From NCBI GenBank assembly GCA_030762935.1, contig CM060887.1, forward strand, positions 13,508,501-13,572,500: a stretch of 64,000 nt of DNA. Reading direction: 5' to 3'. The notes beneath the pieces were generated by a model that saw only the letters and a program-made list of their open reading frames with translations, was not told where the DNA came from and ran no database searches. The position numbers were made by a program, and so were the translations under genes. Shown here in pieces: positions 22,076-33,375 of this stretch. Position 1 is the first letter of the stretch, and every line of letters begins with the position of its first letter. This DNA comes from Hymenopus coronatus. Taxonomy: Eukaryota > Arthropoda > Insecta > Mantodea > Hymenopodidae.

Positions 22076-22783
22076 AAAACGTTACAAATAAGGATAAAAG
22101 AAGAACAAAAAAAACAAGAAAAATAAATGAGGGATGCTAAAGTTAGGTTAACTGTCACTGCAAACCTTCAGCAACTAACATTAATGTCTGACATCAGACA
22201 TTATTCTCTCACTGATCATTCCGAAGGTAGTCCGTGTTGGGTGGTACCATTTTCTGCCAGAAAAATTCAGCAGAACGTCTATAAAATCGTTACTGCTAGA
22301 TTTACGGTTATGATGCTGCAACTAAATGACAAACAAGAATGTAGTTGTTCAAAATAAAACAAATCAGCAAATGGCTAGAGAAGGAAGAAAGTTATAAAAG
22401 GTGTCAGCAGTCGCTCAATTTGAAACGTCTGCCATTTGTCCCGAGATTACACAAGACTGACTTTCAGGAGATCTTCAAACGAAAAAAACAACAGACTCAG
22501 AATTTGAGGATTTTAAAATGTCAAAAATGGCCTAAATGGCTAAATACGCATACATGGATTTTGGTGCTATTAAACACTACAGACTTTTACATTAAATTAA
22601 GCTTATAGCTGTACGAATTTTAAAAACATGTCATAGATCGATTTAAATGTTTACACGTAAGTCTAATTTCCTATAAAATTGTTGTAAATGACGATAAATT
22701 TTAATTGTAAAAAAAAATAATTAAGAAATCCCTAAAAAATCTTAACATATTAAATTAGTTAGAGAGGAGCCAAAAAAAAAAAA
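22076..22783. other. unassigned stretch with two short frames
   Basis: Two overlapping plus-strand frames (22127-22357, 76 codons; 22345-22608, 87 codons) show no recognised motif. The second is Lys/Gln rich (KRKKQQTQNLR). No HT or SINE blocks. An old degenerate element or intron sequence is equally likely. Confidence 0.3.
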
Positions 22784-23633
22784 TATCTCACGTGTGCCAT
22801 TCACATGACTTTCTCTACATCTCTGCAACAAATTATTCTTAAAAACTTATATTTTTATTTATTTCATGTTAATCAGAAAAAATAGTCTTATTACTTGCTT
22901 CCTTGTAAGTATAAGAGAAATAAGAGAGTACCATATCTTAAAGTAATAGTCAAAAGCTGGTTGCTATGTTACTGAAGTTCCTTTGTTTATATGGATAGGA
23001 GTTGACAAATTCCTGTATGAGAAAAGTATGTTTTTCAAAAACAAGGAATGTCTAAAAAACGATAAACTCCACGAAAAAAATGTATATAACATAAATTGTG
23101 TTTTTTAACGTACTCTACATTTTTTTGTGTGGTAAGTTTTTGTCCATCTCTTACGGTTTAGGAGTGTTTCAAAATTCCGTAAAATTCATCTAGAATAAAG
23201 TACTCTTCAGAACCTATTACCAGAAAATTCAAGATATACATTTTATTTGTCAAGTAAATATCTTTAATATATGAAATTTTAATGAAAATCGTTAGAGCCA
23301 TTTTTGAGATGATCAAAATTATCGAAAAAAGTTCCATGTAAAGGGTAGTTTGGGGTGGGTGGATTTTTTTTAAAATCTTCCTGTCGTATCCCTGGAAGAT
23401 ACTAAACTTAAATACCAAGTATGGTATTTTACCGATTTTTCGTTTTTGAGCTATCGTGTTCACAGACACACGGACACACACACTCACACACACGAACCTT
23501 TTTCCGAAAACGCTTTTTTTTAGATAAAGGGGACCCTAAAACATATATTTCCGGTGAAATTTTGGTATCGAATTTTAGGGTGGTGTGCAATACCTTCTCT
23601 ATACACTATGTGCATAGTGCGTATAGAGAAAGT
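22784..23633 (-). mobile_element. HT20, complete type-A copy
   Basis: E end ATCTCACGTGTGCCATTCAC; H end CTCTATACACTATGTGCATA then GTGCGTATAGAGAAAGT. The palindrome arms pair over about 14 bp with a two-base bulge in the outer arm. CA tract at 23461-23495. 850 bp. Confidence 0.93.
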
Positions 23634-23980
23634 AATAAATAGACACAGAAGGGCTTGTAAATGCATTAAATACTTTTAAACAGCATTAAGATTTGTGAAT
23701 GGTGTTTGATATTTAATTCAGAATTTATTAGTTTTTTAGGATTATTATTTTTAGTAAATATTGCTGTTTTTGTTGAAGAGGTTTGCGATGTATGTTTGGT
23801 ATGTATATCATATGGGTTAGTTAGTAATATTAAGAATTTGAATCTGTATAACGGAGTTGTTTTTCCTATTCTCGGGTTTCATTTCTCGGCACAGTCTCAT
23901 TTGAAATTGTTCCATATGCTGTAGTTTTCGGTGTAACTTAATGACATTTTATATAACTCCTTTTAAATAACAGGACTAAA
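23634..23980. other. unassigned spacer
   Basis: AT-rich. A 72-codon plus-strand frame (23706-23924) is hydrophobic but unrecognised. Confidence 0.3.
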
Positions 23981-24660
23981 AGTATGATGTGTTCCATTCA
24001 TACGAATTTCTGTAAATGTTGCGCAAATAAACTATTATTTCAAACCGTTATTCTTTTATCTAGATTATTCTAATTGAGTTAAGCATTATAAGAAATTCTT
24101 ACTATTTAGTTGCATATAGGTAGAAGGGAAATAAGAGAATGCACAAGGCTAAAGTGCTAGTCAAATATTTTTAAAGCTGTAGTCATGCGATGAAATTGAA
24201 ACTAGGATTTACTCGCATGGTCAGCAGTAAAACAAAAGAGATATGAAACAAATGGCAAGTTGTTGTTTGAGAAATGTATACAAGGAATATCTTGGAAATT
24301 ATTCAACCTACAATATATATATATGACATAAATTGTGTCTTTTAATGAAATCTTTATGTTTTATGAAGTAAGTTTTTGTCTGTCTCTTATGGTTTACCTG
24401 TTATCCAAGTAGAAAGTCATTCAGAATGAAGAGGTCTTCAGAAGATATTCCTAGTAAATCTACTTTTCACATGTTTTAAAAATATCTTAATTTTTTGGTA
24501 GTTGAATCTAAATCAATGAAACGTTTCGAAGCATCTTGCATGGAAGGAGCAGTTTGGGGTGGGGATATTTTCTTGAAAACTTTCACCTTTCACCCATGCA
24601 AGATGCTGAGCTTAAACATAAAGTTTGATATTTAAGTTAAACTTTAAGTTTGATTATTTT
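23981..24660 (-). mobile_element. HT21, old copy without H end
   Basis: E end TGATGTGTTCCATTCATACG. Internal blocks are diverged, and the copy fades at TAAACTTTAAGTTTGAT before the CA tract. Confidence 0.75.
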
Positions 24661-25551
24661 TGCATCAAGTGAAACAAATTTTCCAAACATTAAAAAAGCA
24701 AGCGAATAAAATGGGATGTTCAATATCTATGGAACTGATTTATAAATATGCATGGAATTTGGTACACACATTATGACTACATCTTATGACGATCATAAGA
24801 TTTCAAATTAATCGCCCTGAAATTGTCATTATTTGTTTATTTTAGTTTTCACAGAGGGTATACTAAGATGCGCTTTATTGTATATATTAGTCTAGCGAAT
24901 GTTGTTTACTAAAGAAAATTGAAGGTATACTATCAAATGCACTGTGTTAATCAGTTTCGGTGCCCTGTTTATTGGTTGTACCTCTTTCTCTTCATAATAT
25001 AGGGCGATTCTTTTGGGGATGAATAATATTACTCCTTTTCTCATTTCCCTTTCATGCCGTTTCATTCTCAGGTGTGCTTCTACATTTTGTATTGTGAATG
25101 GAACCGAAAGGTGCTAATATTACAATAAGGAAATATTACTTTAGAGGTCTGGAAGTCTGCTAGGTTGAACAGGTCGTTTATCATTCTCGCTGGGCAGTTC
25201 CAGTATTGGGACAGGTCTTCGAGCGGAAACTGTTAGGAACTTCTGCGTGACTCTGTGTCCTGTCTACCAGCTGCCTGTTCCTTTACTTCTCCCTTATTTA
25301 AGGTGAGACAGCTGAGATCTGAGAAGGCCAATAGGGAAGAGGAGGGGAGGGGGGATAACGACAACTAAACAAATGCCTACAATGTTTTACATATATTTGC
25401 TGCCATCAGCCCTGACATTAGCTTGCCCTTAATACTAATGCGTATTACCTACAGTAGGCTTGCCCCTGTGAGTAAGTGAGTAACTCCCTACTCTTTGGCG
25501 CACAGTAACGCTGGTAAATCTTGCTCTATACCCCCTGGATAATATTAAATA
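24661..25551. other. unassigned spacer, no element recognised
   Basis: About 0.9 kb without HT blocks. Purine-rich GAGGGGAGGGGGGATAACG near 25341. No convincing coding frame. Confidence 0.4.
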
Positions 25552-26055
25552 TTACTTTCTCTATATCAAAAGAACGGTCGTCTCCTTAGCGCGGTGGTAG
25601 CGCAGCTGCTCGATTCCCGGTACCGGCGTGGGGTTTTTCCTCCACTGGGAGATCTGGCCTCATAAGGTCCCTGGGGGACCAATTGAGAAGCTACTTGATG
25701 GTGAAGTGGCGGCTCCAGGTCATGGGGACCGCATTAACCGGCCGGGAGGGTTTCGCGGCGCTGACTGCGTCTCATCCTCCAATACTGCACCCATCCATAA
25801 CGTCTATCATGGACCGAAATGGGGGACGCGCGGCCGGGCGGTAGGTAAAGGTTCCTTGTGAGCTGTCGTGCTATGTAGTTATTATTTCAAAAGAACGATC
25901 GCATTTCAGCAGTGAGGATTTGACCTGCTCTTTCACCTAGATACATCGGCAACTTCTTCAGTTGCTAAGTGTTGCGTGTTGCCTATATTTCAAGGTGAAG
26001 TAATACAAGCAACACGTATAGAATGAAAGTGAAGGTGTTGCCTAAGCATTTTTTA
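25552..26055 (+). mobile_element. H-end scrap, SINE-F and MITE M2 copy 2
   Basis: Composite locus. TTACTTTCTCTATA at 25552-25565 is an HT start. SINE-F occupies 25581-25886. The palindromic MITE occupies about 25929-26055: left TTTCACCTAGATACATCGGC, right end in reverse complement AAATGCTTAGGCAACACC. It matches the M2 element at 7722-7906 in both inverted arms (GTGTTGCCTA, GTGTTGCTTGTATTAC). Confidence 0.7.
25581..25886 (+). mobile_element. SINE-F (tRNA-derived, GC-rich)
   Basis: A-box-like TTAGCGCGGTGGTAGCGC and B-box-like CGATTCCCGGTACC open a GC-rich 300-bp unit. It is flanked by a 15-bp direct repeat, TCAAAAGAACG(G/A)TCG, at 25566-25580 and 25887-25901, with one mismatch. That is the signature of LINE-driven retrotransposition. 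A 77-codon frame inside it (25628-25861) is incidental. Confidence 0.82.
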
Positions 26056-26092
26056 ACAAATCTACTGTATTAGTATTCAGTACTCCATTTAT

Positions 26093-26430
26093 TACTTTAT
26101 CCGGTATATACGATGTACATGTTACGTAGAGAGGGCAAAAAATTGATTTGATCAAAAAATTTGATTCCGATATTTCGCTAAAATACATGTTTTGAGGACC
26201 CCTAATCCGAAAAGAAATTTTAAAAAAAGGTTCATGTGCGTTTAGAACTCAAAAGCGAAAATTCGGTTTAATATCAAACTTCCTATTCGAGTCCAGTAAC
26301 TTCCAAAAATGATTTTGAGGAAAATCGGCCACACTAATTATCCTTTACACGAAACATTTCTCAAAAGTTCATTTTTATAACAAAGGTCTGTATGATTTAG
26401 ATTAAACGATCCATATTGAAGATTTCAAAT
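26093..26430 (+). mobile_element. HT22, degenerate 5' part
   Basis: H end ACTTTATCCGGTATATACGA then TGTACATGTTACGTAGAGAG. The ATTCCGATATTTCGC block and CAAAAGCGAAAATTCGGTT follow; homology fades after about 26430. Confidence 0.7.
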
Positions 26431-26574
26431 CAAACTTAGATGAAAACCTGGCCTGGAAGGTATTTAAAACTGATACACGAAATTAGAAATATCCATTTTC
26501 AGCAACTTGTTATTCGCGTTCTTAAGATATACTCCCATAAAATTCTCTCAAATCTAGTTCAGAACACTTAATGG

Positions 26575-26732
26575 TGCGACACTTTCGTCCATTAACTTCC
26601 TTTTTGCGTTATGTAGGCTATGTTAGAAGTGTATATTTAATTGCTCCTGTGGTTCAATGTGCAACGTTAGGAGCTGATGACCCGAAGGTTTTAAGTTCGT
26701 TTCCTGATATGGATTTAACTTTTTCCTTTTTA
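26575..26732 (+). mobile_element. possible degenerate tRNA-derived SINE
   Basis: TGTGGTTCAATGTGCAACG (A-box-like) and AAGGTTTTAAGTTCGTTTCC (B-box-like) are spaced as in a tRNA head, ending at a T run before HT23. No second copy seen. Confidence 0.35.
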
Positions 26733-27310
26733 CTTTCTCTATATAGTACATGGTACGTAGTAGTAAAGGTATTGCACTCCACCTAAATTTCGGTAACGAC
26801 ATTTCGCGTTTTATGGTCCCCCCGTGTCCGAAAAAGAATAAAGATCTGTGTGTGTTTGCCCTGGGTCCGTAGTCTATGAACATATACCTCAATAATGAAA
26901 AGTTGGTAAAATACCAAATTTGGTATTTAAGTTTACTATCTTCCAAGGATGTGACACGAAGAATTTGAAGGACAGCCCCCGCCCATCCAACATTTTGATT
27001 TTCTCAAAAATAGTTGTATCGAGTTTAATTAAAATGTCGAATATTATGGATATTTACATGAAAAATAAAATATATATTCTTAATTTTATGGAAATCGCCT
27101 CTAAAGACCTCATGCATTTTGCTAATTGTTTTATAGCTGGTCAACCGTAAGTGCTAGACAGAAACCTACTGCACAGAATAGGTAGAACTCGTAAACACAC
27201 AATTTATGTCATTAATATTTTTTTAGTGGAGTTTATTGGTTTTTAGATATTCCTTGTTATTGATTTCACTTTTAAAATACTTAAACTTATCTATAACGGA
27301 ACTAGTCAAG

Positions 27311-28057
27311 GCTAGTCTGTACAATAAACTTGATGCACTTACTGAAAAAATCGATAAATGATGCAAATGCAATAGTCTTGTTCTCAATGAAAACAAAACA
27401 ATTGACCTCACCTTTAATACTAGTTTTCCTGTTCTTTTAACTGAAACTAGTACAAAATTTCTAGGCATTCATTTTGAACCTGATCTAGGTTGGCGTTCAC
27501 ATATTAATTATATCGTCAACAAAGTATGCAGAGTTATGTTACGTGTTTTAAAAAATAATGTGTCTTCAAATGTTTTATTATCAGTTTTTTATAGTCAAAT
27601 CTATAGCCATTTGAGTTATGGTATTTTATTTTGGGGGAACCATGCTTTAGCTAAAAATATACTTTTATTACAGAAAAAGGCAATTCGAATTTTATGCGGT
27701 GTAGCCCCCAGAACCCATTTTCAACCTTTATTTGTTAAGTTGGGTGTTTTAACTTTGACTTCATTGTTTGTGTTCCACTGCCTCTTATTTGCTAAGAAAA
27801 ATAGTCATAAATACAATCTATGTTCCGAAATCCATCTTCATCACACCAGAACTAGTTCCAAAATTTACATAAATAGACGTAAATATAGCAAGATACACAA
27901 TTCCTTTCAGATAGTATCATTAAATCCATTTAACAAACTCAGTAACCGCACTAGAGCTCTCTCCATTGTATCTTTTAAGAGGTCAGTGAAGCGCACTTTG
28001 ATTTTAAATTCACCTTATTGTTTGGATGAATTTTATAATACTGTCAATTGTTTTTGA
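27311..28057 (+). pseudogene. LINE reverse transcriptase, C-terminal part
   Basis: An RNA-templated DNA polymerase fragment, normally responsible for target-primed insertion of the LINE. The frame starts within the thumb-proximal part of the RT domain. It shows LVLNENKT (cf. the L-x-L-N-x-x-K-T motif of non-LTR RTs) and TKFLGIHFEPDLGWRSHI, the FLGI..D..L.W..HI motif just after the polymerase core. A long conserved tail includes YSQIYSHLSYGILFWG and LQKKAIRIL. An in-frame TGA at 27359-27361 falls where Trp is usual. After that the frame is open to the TGA at 28055-28057. The catalytic YADD box and endonuclease are absent through 5' truncation. Confidence 0.9.
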
Positions 28058-28131
28058 TCTTGCTTGTATTTGACGTTGCTACACAATGTACTTTGTTCTG
28101 GCAAATAAACTCATCTATCTATCTATCTATC
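27311..28131 (+). mobile_element. 5'-truncated non-LTR retrotransposon (LINE)
   Basis: The end of a reverse-transcriptase ORF, a short 3' UTR with AATAAA (at about 28104) and a (ATCT)n tail at 28112-28131. The body is cut off upstream, typical of incomplete reverse transcription. It lies inside HT23. Superfamily (Jockey-like or CR1-like) is not decided. Confidence 0.88.
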
Positions 28132-28283
28132 TTGGCCACTCAAAGAAATGGATTTCAATCCCATAGCAACCACATTTTAAAACATTTGATTCTAGGTTTA
28201 GCCTAATGTATTCCCTTATTTCTGACCGCTTCTGCTAGTGTTTATCTCAATTAACATGAACTGGATAGAAAAATAAGCTTATT

Positions 28284-29148
28284 ACTTTCTCTACACGCAT
28301 TATGTACATAGTGTATAGAGAAGGTATTGCACTCCACCAAAAAATTCAATACCGAGATTTCACCGGAAATACATGTTTTAGAGTCCCTTTATCTAAAAAA
28401 GCATTTTTGGAAAAAGGCCCGTGTGTGTATGTATCCGTGTGTCTATGAACACGATAACTCAAAAACGAAAAGTCGGTAAAATACCAAACTTGGTGTTTAA
28501 GTTCAGTATCTTCCAGGGATGCGACACGAAGATTTTGAGAAAAACCCCCCGACCCCCAACTACCCTTTACATGGAACTTTTTTCGAAATTTTTTATTTTC
28601 TCAAAAACGGCTCTAACGATTTTGATTAAAATTTCGTATATTAAAGATATTTATCTAGCAAATAAAAGGTATATCTTGAATTTTCTGGGAATAGCCTCTG
28701 AAGAGTAGTTTATTCTGGATGAATTTTACTGAATTTTGAATAAAATCTAAACCGTAAGAGATGGACAAAAACTTACTGCTCAAAAAATGTAGAACACGTT
28801 AAAACACACAACTTATGTTATATGCATTTTTTTCGTGAGTTCGTCGTTTTTGAGACATTCCTTATTTTTGATTTCTGCCATGAAAAAGTTATACTTTTCT
28901 CATACAGGAACTTGTCAACTCCTATCCATATAAACAAAGTAACTTCATTGACACAGTAACCAGCTTTTGACTATCATTTTAACCCATGGTAGTCCCTTAT
29001 TTCGCTTCTATTTACAAGGAAGCACGTAATAAGACTATTTCTGCTATTTTTTTTTTTGATTAGCATAAAGTAAATAGAAGTATAAGCTTTTTAACAGTAA
29101 TTTGTTGCAGGGATATAGAGAAAGTCATGTGAATGGTACACATCAGAT
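28284..29148 (+). mobile_element. HT24, complete type-A copy
   Basis: H end ACTTTCTCTACACGCATTAT, E end TATAGAGAAAGTCATGTGAA then TGGTACACATCAGAT. All blocks in order, 865 bp. A good reference copy. Confidence 0.94.
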
Positions 29149-29703
29149 TTTTTTTTGAAGGATCTGCAGGTGATGGGTTTAGCGTGTAAAGATACGGTAT
29201 TCTGGCAGCAGTTTAAACTGAGGCACATCTGTACCTGGGAATCTCGACCTCAAGGAGACAATCTCGTAGCCAAGTGGAACATTGTAATTACTGCCTGGTG
29301 TTGACGCTGCTGAAATCACAAAACCTCTCCCGCTTCAGGAGTAAAGCCTCAGGAATTTCGTAATTAGAGAGTGCAGAGAAACAATGCCCTGTCGTGGTGC
29401 CTGTTATTTCGAGAGGTCGAATGTCATATGGCTGTGGTTACACTTTCAGTCGATTGCTGCCGCAGCTCTTGTTTTATCCCTAATGGTTATTGTTGTCGTT
29501 ATTCTTCAGCCCTGAGAACTTCCACTGTTTAATGCTTTCTCTGCAAATACTGCCATCTGTCGGCTTCGAGCGTACATTACGTAATATACAGAGGCCACAT
29601 ATAATGTACAAAGTGAATTAAATGCATTTGATTTTATTTTAAAACTTTATCTACGAACGCAATTAAAAATGTGACAATATTTTATCCTAGCCAACTCCTG
29701 TTT
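29149..29703. other. unassigned single-copy-like stretch
   Basis: No HT or SINE homology, near-balanced composition. A dense run of stops in all frames argues against an exon of more than about 60 codons. Confidence 0.4.
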
Positions 29704-30473
29704 ACTTTCTCTACACGTACTATGTACATAGTGTATAGAGACGGTATTGCACTCCACCCAAAAATTCATACCGAGATTTCACCGGAAATATATATTTTAG
29801 GTCCAAAAACGAAAAGTCGGTAAAATACCAAACTTGGTGTTTAAGTTTGCTATCTTTCAAGGATGCGATACGAAGATTTTCAAGAAAATCCCCCCAGCAC
29901 AACTGCCCTTTACATGGAACTTTTTTCAAAAATTTTGATTTTCTTAAAAATGGCACTAAAGATTTTGATTAAAATATCGTATACTAAAGATATTTACCTG
30001 ATAAATAAAATGTATACCTTGAATATTATGGGAATAACCTATCAAGACGACTTTATTCTGGATGAATTTTACGGAAATTTGCATAACTGCTAAACCGAAA
30101 GAGATAGACAAAAACTTACCACAGAGAAAATGTAGAGGACGTTAAAACACTCAATTCATGTTATATATTTTTTTTTCGTGGAGTTGATTGTTTTTAAGAT
30201 ATTCGTTGTATTTGTTTCATCTTTAAAAAACTTATACTTTTCTCAAACAGAACTTTGTCAACTCCAGTCCATACAAACAAAGACACTTCAGTCACATAGC
30301 AACCAGCTTTTGACTATCACTTTAATCTATGGTACTCCCTTACAAGGAAGCATATAATAAGAATATTTTTGCTAGTTTTTTCTCGAATGGCGTGAAGTAA
30401 ATAGAAGCATAAGCTTCTTAACAATAATTTGTTGCAGATTTTGAAAAAGTCATGTGAATGGAACACATCAGAC
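29704..30473 (+). mobile_element. HT25, copy lacking the GT tract
   Basis: Perfect H core CGTACTATGTACATAGTG. The segment between TATATTTTAGGTCC and AAAAACGAAAAGTCGG is deleted, removing the GT tract. E end GAAAAAGTCATGTGAATGGA. Confidence 0.92.
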
Positions 30474-30478
30474 TTTTC

Positions 30479-31232
30479 TACATTATATTTCACCCAAAAA
30501 TTTGATGTCAAAATTTCACAGGAAATATATGTTTTGTGGTCCCCTGAGTCCAAAAATATTATTATAAAATGGACCGTGTATGTCTGTGTGTATACACAAT
30601 AACTCACATAGAACTCAGCATACTACAAAGATGCGATACAAAACATTTAAGTTAATATCATCAATGCAAACTATCTTTGCATGGGAAAATTGTTAAAATT
30701 TTGATTCTCTCAAAATTAACTCTAACAATGCTGTGTATTGAAGATAATTACGAGATATATAAACTGTATATGTTGAATTTTTTGGGGATGGTCTCTGAAA
30801 TGCTCTTTGATCTGGTTGAGATTTGCATAACTGGTAAACCTTAAGAGATAGACAAATACTTACTGCACAAAGATTCTAGATCTCGTTAAAACACACAATT
30901 TATGTCATATACGTGTTTCTTATAGAGATGACCATTTTCGGGATATCTATTTTTATTTATTTTAATTTTAAACTAATTAAGTTTTCTGAAACGGGAGCAC
31001 GCAAAGCAAACCGTACCTCAAATGTTTCACACATCGACCAGCTTTTAAGAGATTTGACTATCGTTTTAGTCTAATGCATTCCATCATTTCCTTTCTACTT
31101 AGAAGGCAGCAAGTAATAAAACCAATTCTGCTAATCCAGATTATCATAAGGTAAATAAAATAACAATCTTCCATAAGAAAAACAAGTTATTTGTGGAACA
31201 GCTAGAGAAAGCTCTGCGAATGGAACATGTAA
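30479..31232 (+). mobile_element. HT26, copy without palindrome
   Basis: Begins at TATATTTCACCCAAAAATTT, inside the H palindrome. Diverged but ordered blocks to an E end AGCTAGAGAAAGCTCTGCGA (type B). Confidence 0.82.
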
Positions 31233-31629
31233 ATTTGTTAAAACATCTTATTTTCGAAATCGATGCAGCATTATTTTACACTAACCTAACTCCTGTATAG
31301 CCTTTAATTTTTCTAAATTGTATTTCATCCAAACATTCAATGTCTACATTTCACCGTAAATATGTTTTCAGGTATCCTGAGTCCAAAATAACACGATGAC
31401 TCAAAAACGAAGTCAGTTAAATATAGAACTTGATACTTAAGTTCCACATTTTTCAAGAATGTGACACGAATATTTTTAGAAAAAGCCCCCCACCCCTTAA
31501 ACTACCCTTTACATGGAAAAAAGTTCGAACATTTTGATTTTCTCAAAAATGGCTCTAACTATTTTGATTAAAATATCGTATATTCAAGATATTTATATGG
31601 CAAATAAAATGTATATCTTGAATTTTCTG

Positions 31630-31924
31630 TCACCCTCCGTGAAGAAATGGTTACCATGCTAATTCATATACCCAAGTTTGCGGATTCAAACCCGGCGGAG
31701 GACGATTGCTTTTTTCGGGCGTAAAAATCCTTAACATGGCTTCCTTCGGAAGGGAAGTAAAGCCGTGGGTCCCATGTCGTGGATTTACGGCACGTAAAAG
31801 ACCCTCAAGCCTGATAGAGAGGCCTCTGAGCAAAATTAAGCGGTCTTTCACGCCCAATATAGAATGGGACGCTGAGAACCAATGCAGTTAAAGAGCGCCC
31901 ATAAATAAAATGCCATTTCATTTT
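31630..31924 (+). mobile_element. SINE-B copy 4
   Basis: Near full length: CACCCTCCGTGAAG head, CGGATTCAAACCCGG B box, CATGGCTTCCTTCGGAAGG, CCTGATAGAGAGGCCTCTG, GGGACGCTGAGAACC and the AAATGCCATTTCATTT tail, with a 12-bp target duplication in HT27. Confidence 0.92.
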
Positions 31925-32102
31925 TTGACTTTTCTGGAAATAGACTCTAAAGACCTCTTTATTCTGGATGATTTTTATTTATTTTTGCATAACTGGTAAA
32001 CCGTAAGAGATAGACAAAGGCTTAGCACACAAAAAATGTAGAGCATATTAAAACACATAATTTATGTTATATAAACATTTTATCGTGAAGTTGATCGTTT
32101 TT

Positions 32103-32975
32103 ACTTTCTCTACATGCACTATGTGCATAGTGTATAGAGAAGGTATTGCACTTCACCAAAAAATTCGATACCGAGATTTCACCGGAAATATATGTTTTAG
32201 GGTCCCCTGTATCCAAAAAAAGTATTTTCAGAAAAAGGTCCGTGTGTCCGTGTGTCAGTGTGTCCGTGTGTCTTTGAACACGATAATTCAAAACCGAAAA
32301 GTCGGTAAAATACCAAACTTGGTATTTAAGTGTAGTATCTTTCAGGGATGCGAAACGAAGATTTTGAGAAAAATCCTCCCCATCCCAAACTACCCTTTAC
32401 ATGGAACTTTTTTCGAAAATGTTGGTTTTATAAAAAGTGGCTCTAATGATTTTGATTAAAATATCGTTTATTTCAGATATTTACGGGACAAATAAAATGT
32501 TTATTTTGAGTGTTCTGGGAATAGCCTCTGAAGACTACTTTATTGTGAATGAATTTTACGGAAATTGCATAACTGGTAAACCGTAAGAGATGGACAAAAA
32601 CTTATAACACAAAAAATGTAGACATATTAAAACACACAATTTATGTTGTATACATTTTTTCGTGGAGTTGATCGTTTTTTATATATTCTTTGTTTTTGTC
32701 CTCAGGTTCGAAAAACTTAACTTTTCTCATACAGGAATTTGTCAACTCCTGCCCATACAAACAAAGGAGCCTCAGTCACATAGCAACCAGCTTTTGACTA
32801 TCGCTTTAACCTATGCTACTCCCTTATTTCCCTTCTACTTACAAGGAAGCAAGTAATTAGACTATTTCTGCTAATTTTTTGTCGATTAGCGTGAAGTAAA
32901 TAGAAGTATTAGCTTTTTAAAACTGATTTGTTGCAGAGATATACAGAAAGCCATGTGAATGGAACACATCAAATT
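32103..32975 (+). mobile_element. HT28, complete copy nested in HT27
   Basis: The nesting fixes the element's own ends: first bases ACTTTCTCTACATGCACT, last bases GGAACACATCAAAT, 873 bp, with only T residues shared at the two junctions. H palindrome ACTATGTGCATAGTG. This is the clearest view of the HT termini in the window. Confidence 0.95.
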
Positions 32976-33272
32976 GTTTAGATATTCCTTGTTTTTTGGT
33001 TTCAGCTTTGAAAAAACTATACATTTGTTATACTGGAATTTGTCTACTCCTGTCCATAAAAACAAAGGAACTTCAGCAACATAGGAACAGGCTTTTGACT
33101 ATCACTTTAACCTATGGTACTCCCTTATTTCGCTTCTACTTCAATGAAGCAATAGTATGACTATGTCTGCTAATTTTTCCTCGATTAGCATGAAGTAAAT
33201 AGAAGCACAAGCTTTTTAGCAATAATTTATTGCAGAGATGTAGAGAAAGTCATGTGAATGGTACACATAAGA

Positions 33273-33375
33273 TTTTTTTTGGATACAGGGGACCCTAAAT
33301 CATATATTTCCGTTGAAATCTCGGTATGAAATTTTTGGGTGGAATTCAATACCTTCTCAATACACTATGAAGCGA
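33273..33375 (-). mobile_element. HT H-end fragment
   Basis: GGATACAGGGGACCCTAAAT through GGTGGAATTCAATACCTTC to GCGAAAGT, opposite in strand to the preceding HT27 end and joined to it at a T run. Confidence 0.8.

Larger units (their letters stand above)
26733..28283 (+). mobile_element. HT23, copy split by a LINE and cut by HT24
   Basis: H end ACTTTCTCTATATAGTACAT; the palindrome is partly lost. Homology reaches ACTTATCTATAACGGAACTA, is interrupted by the LINE (27311-28131), and resumes at TGGCCACTCAAAGAAATGG. It stops at AATAAGCTTATT, the T-run block where HT24 starts. Confidence 0.82.
31313..33272 (+). mobile_element. HT27, copy split by SINE-B and by HT28
   Basis: Parts: 31313-31629, 31926-32102 and 32976-33272. 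SINE-B lies between TTGAATTTTCTG (31618-31629) and its near copy TTGACTTTTCTG (31925-31936). HT28 lies in the T run between GTTGATCGTTTTT and TTTAGATATTCC. When both inserts are removed the three parts read through as one ordinary copy. Confidence 0.88.

Noticed and set aside
32064..32459. 131-codon plus-strand frame
   Set aside because: It spans the junction of HT27 and HT28 and consists of HT sequence.
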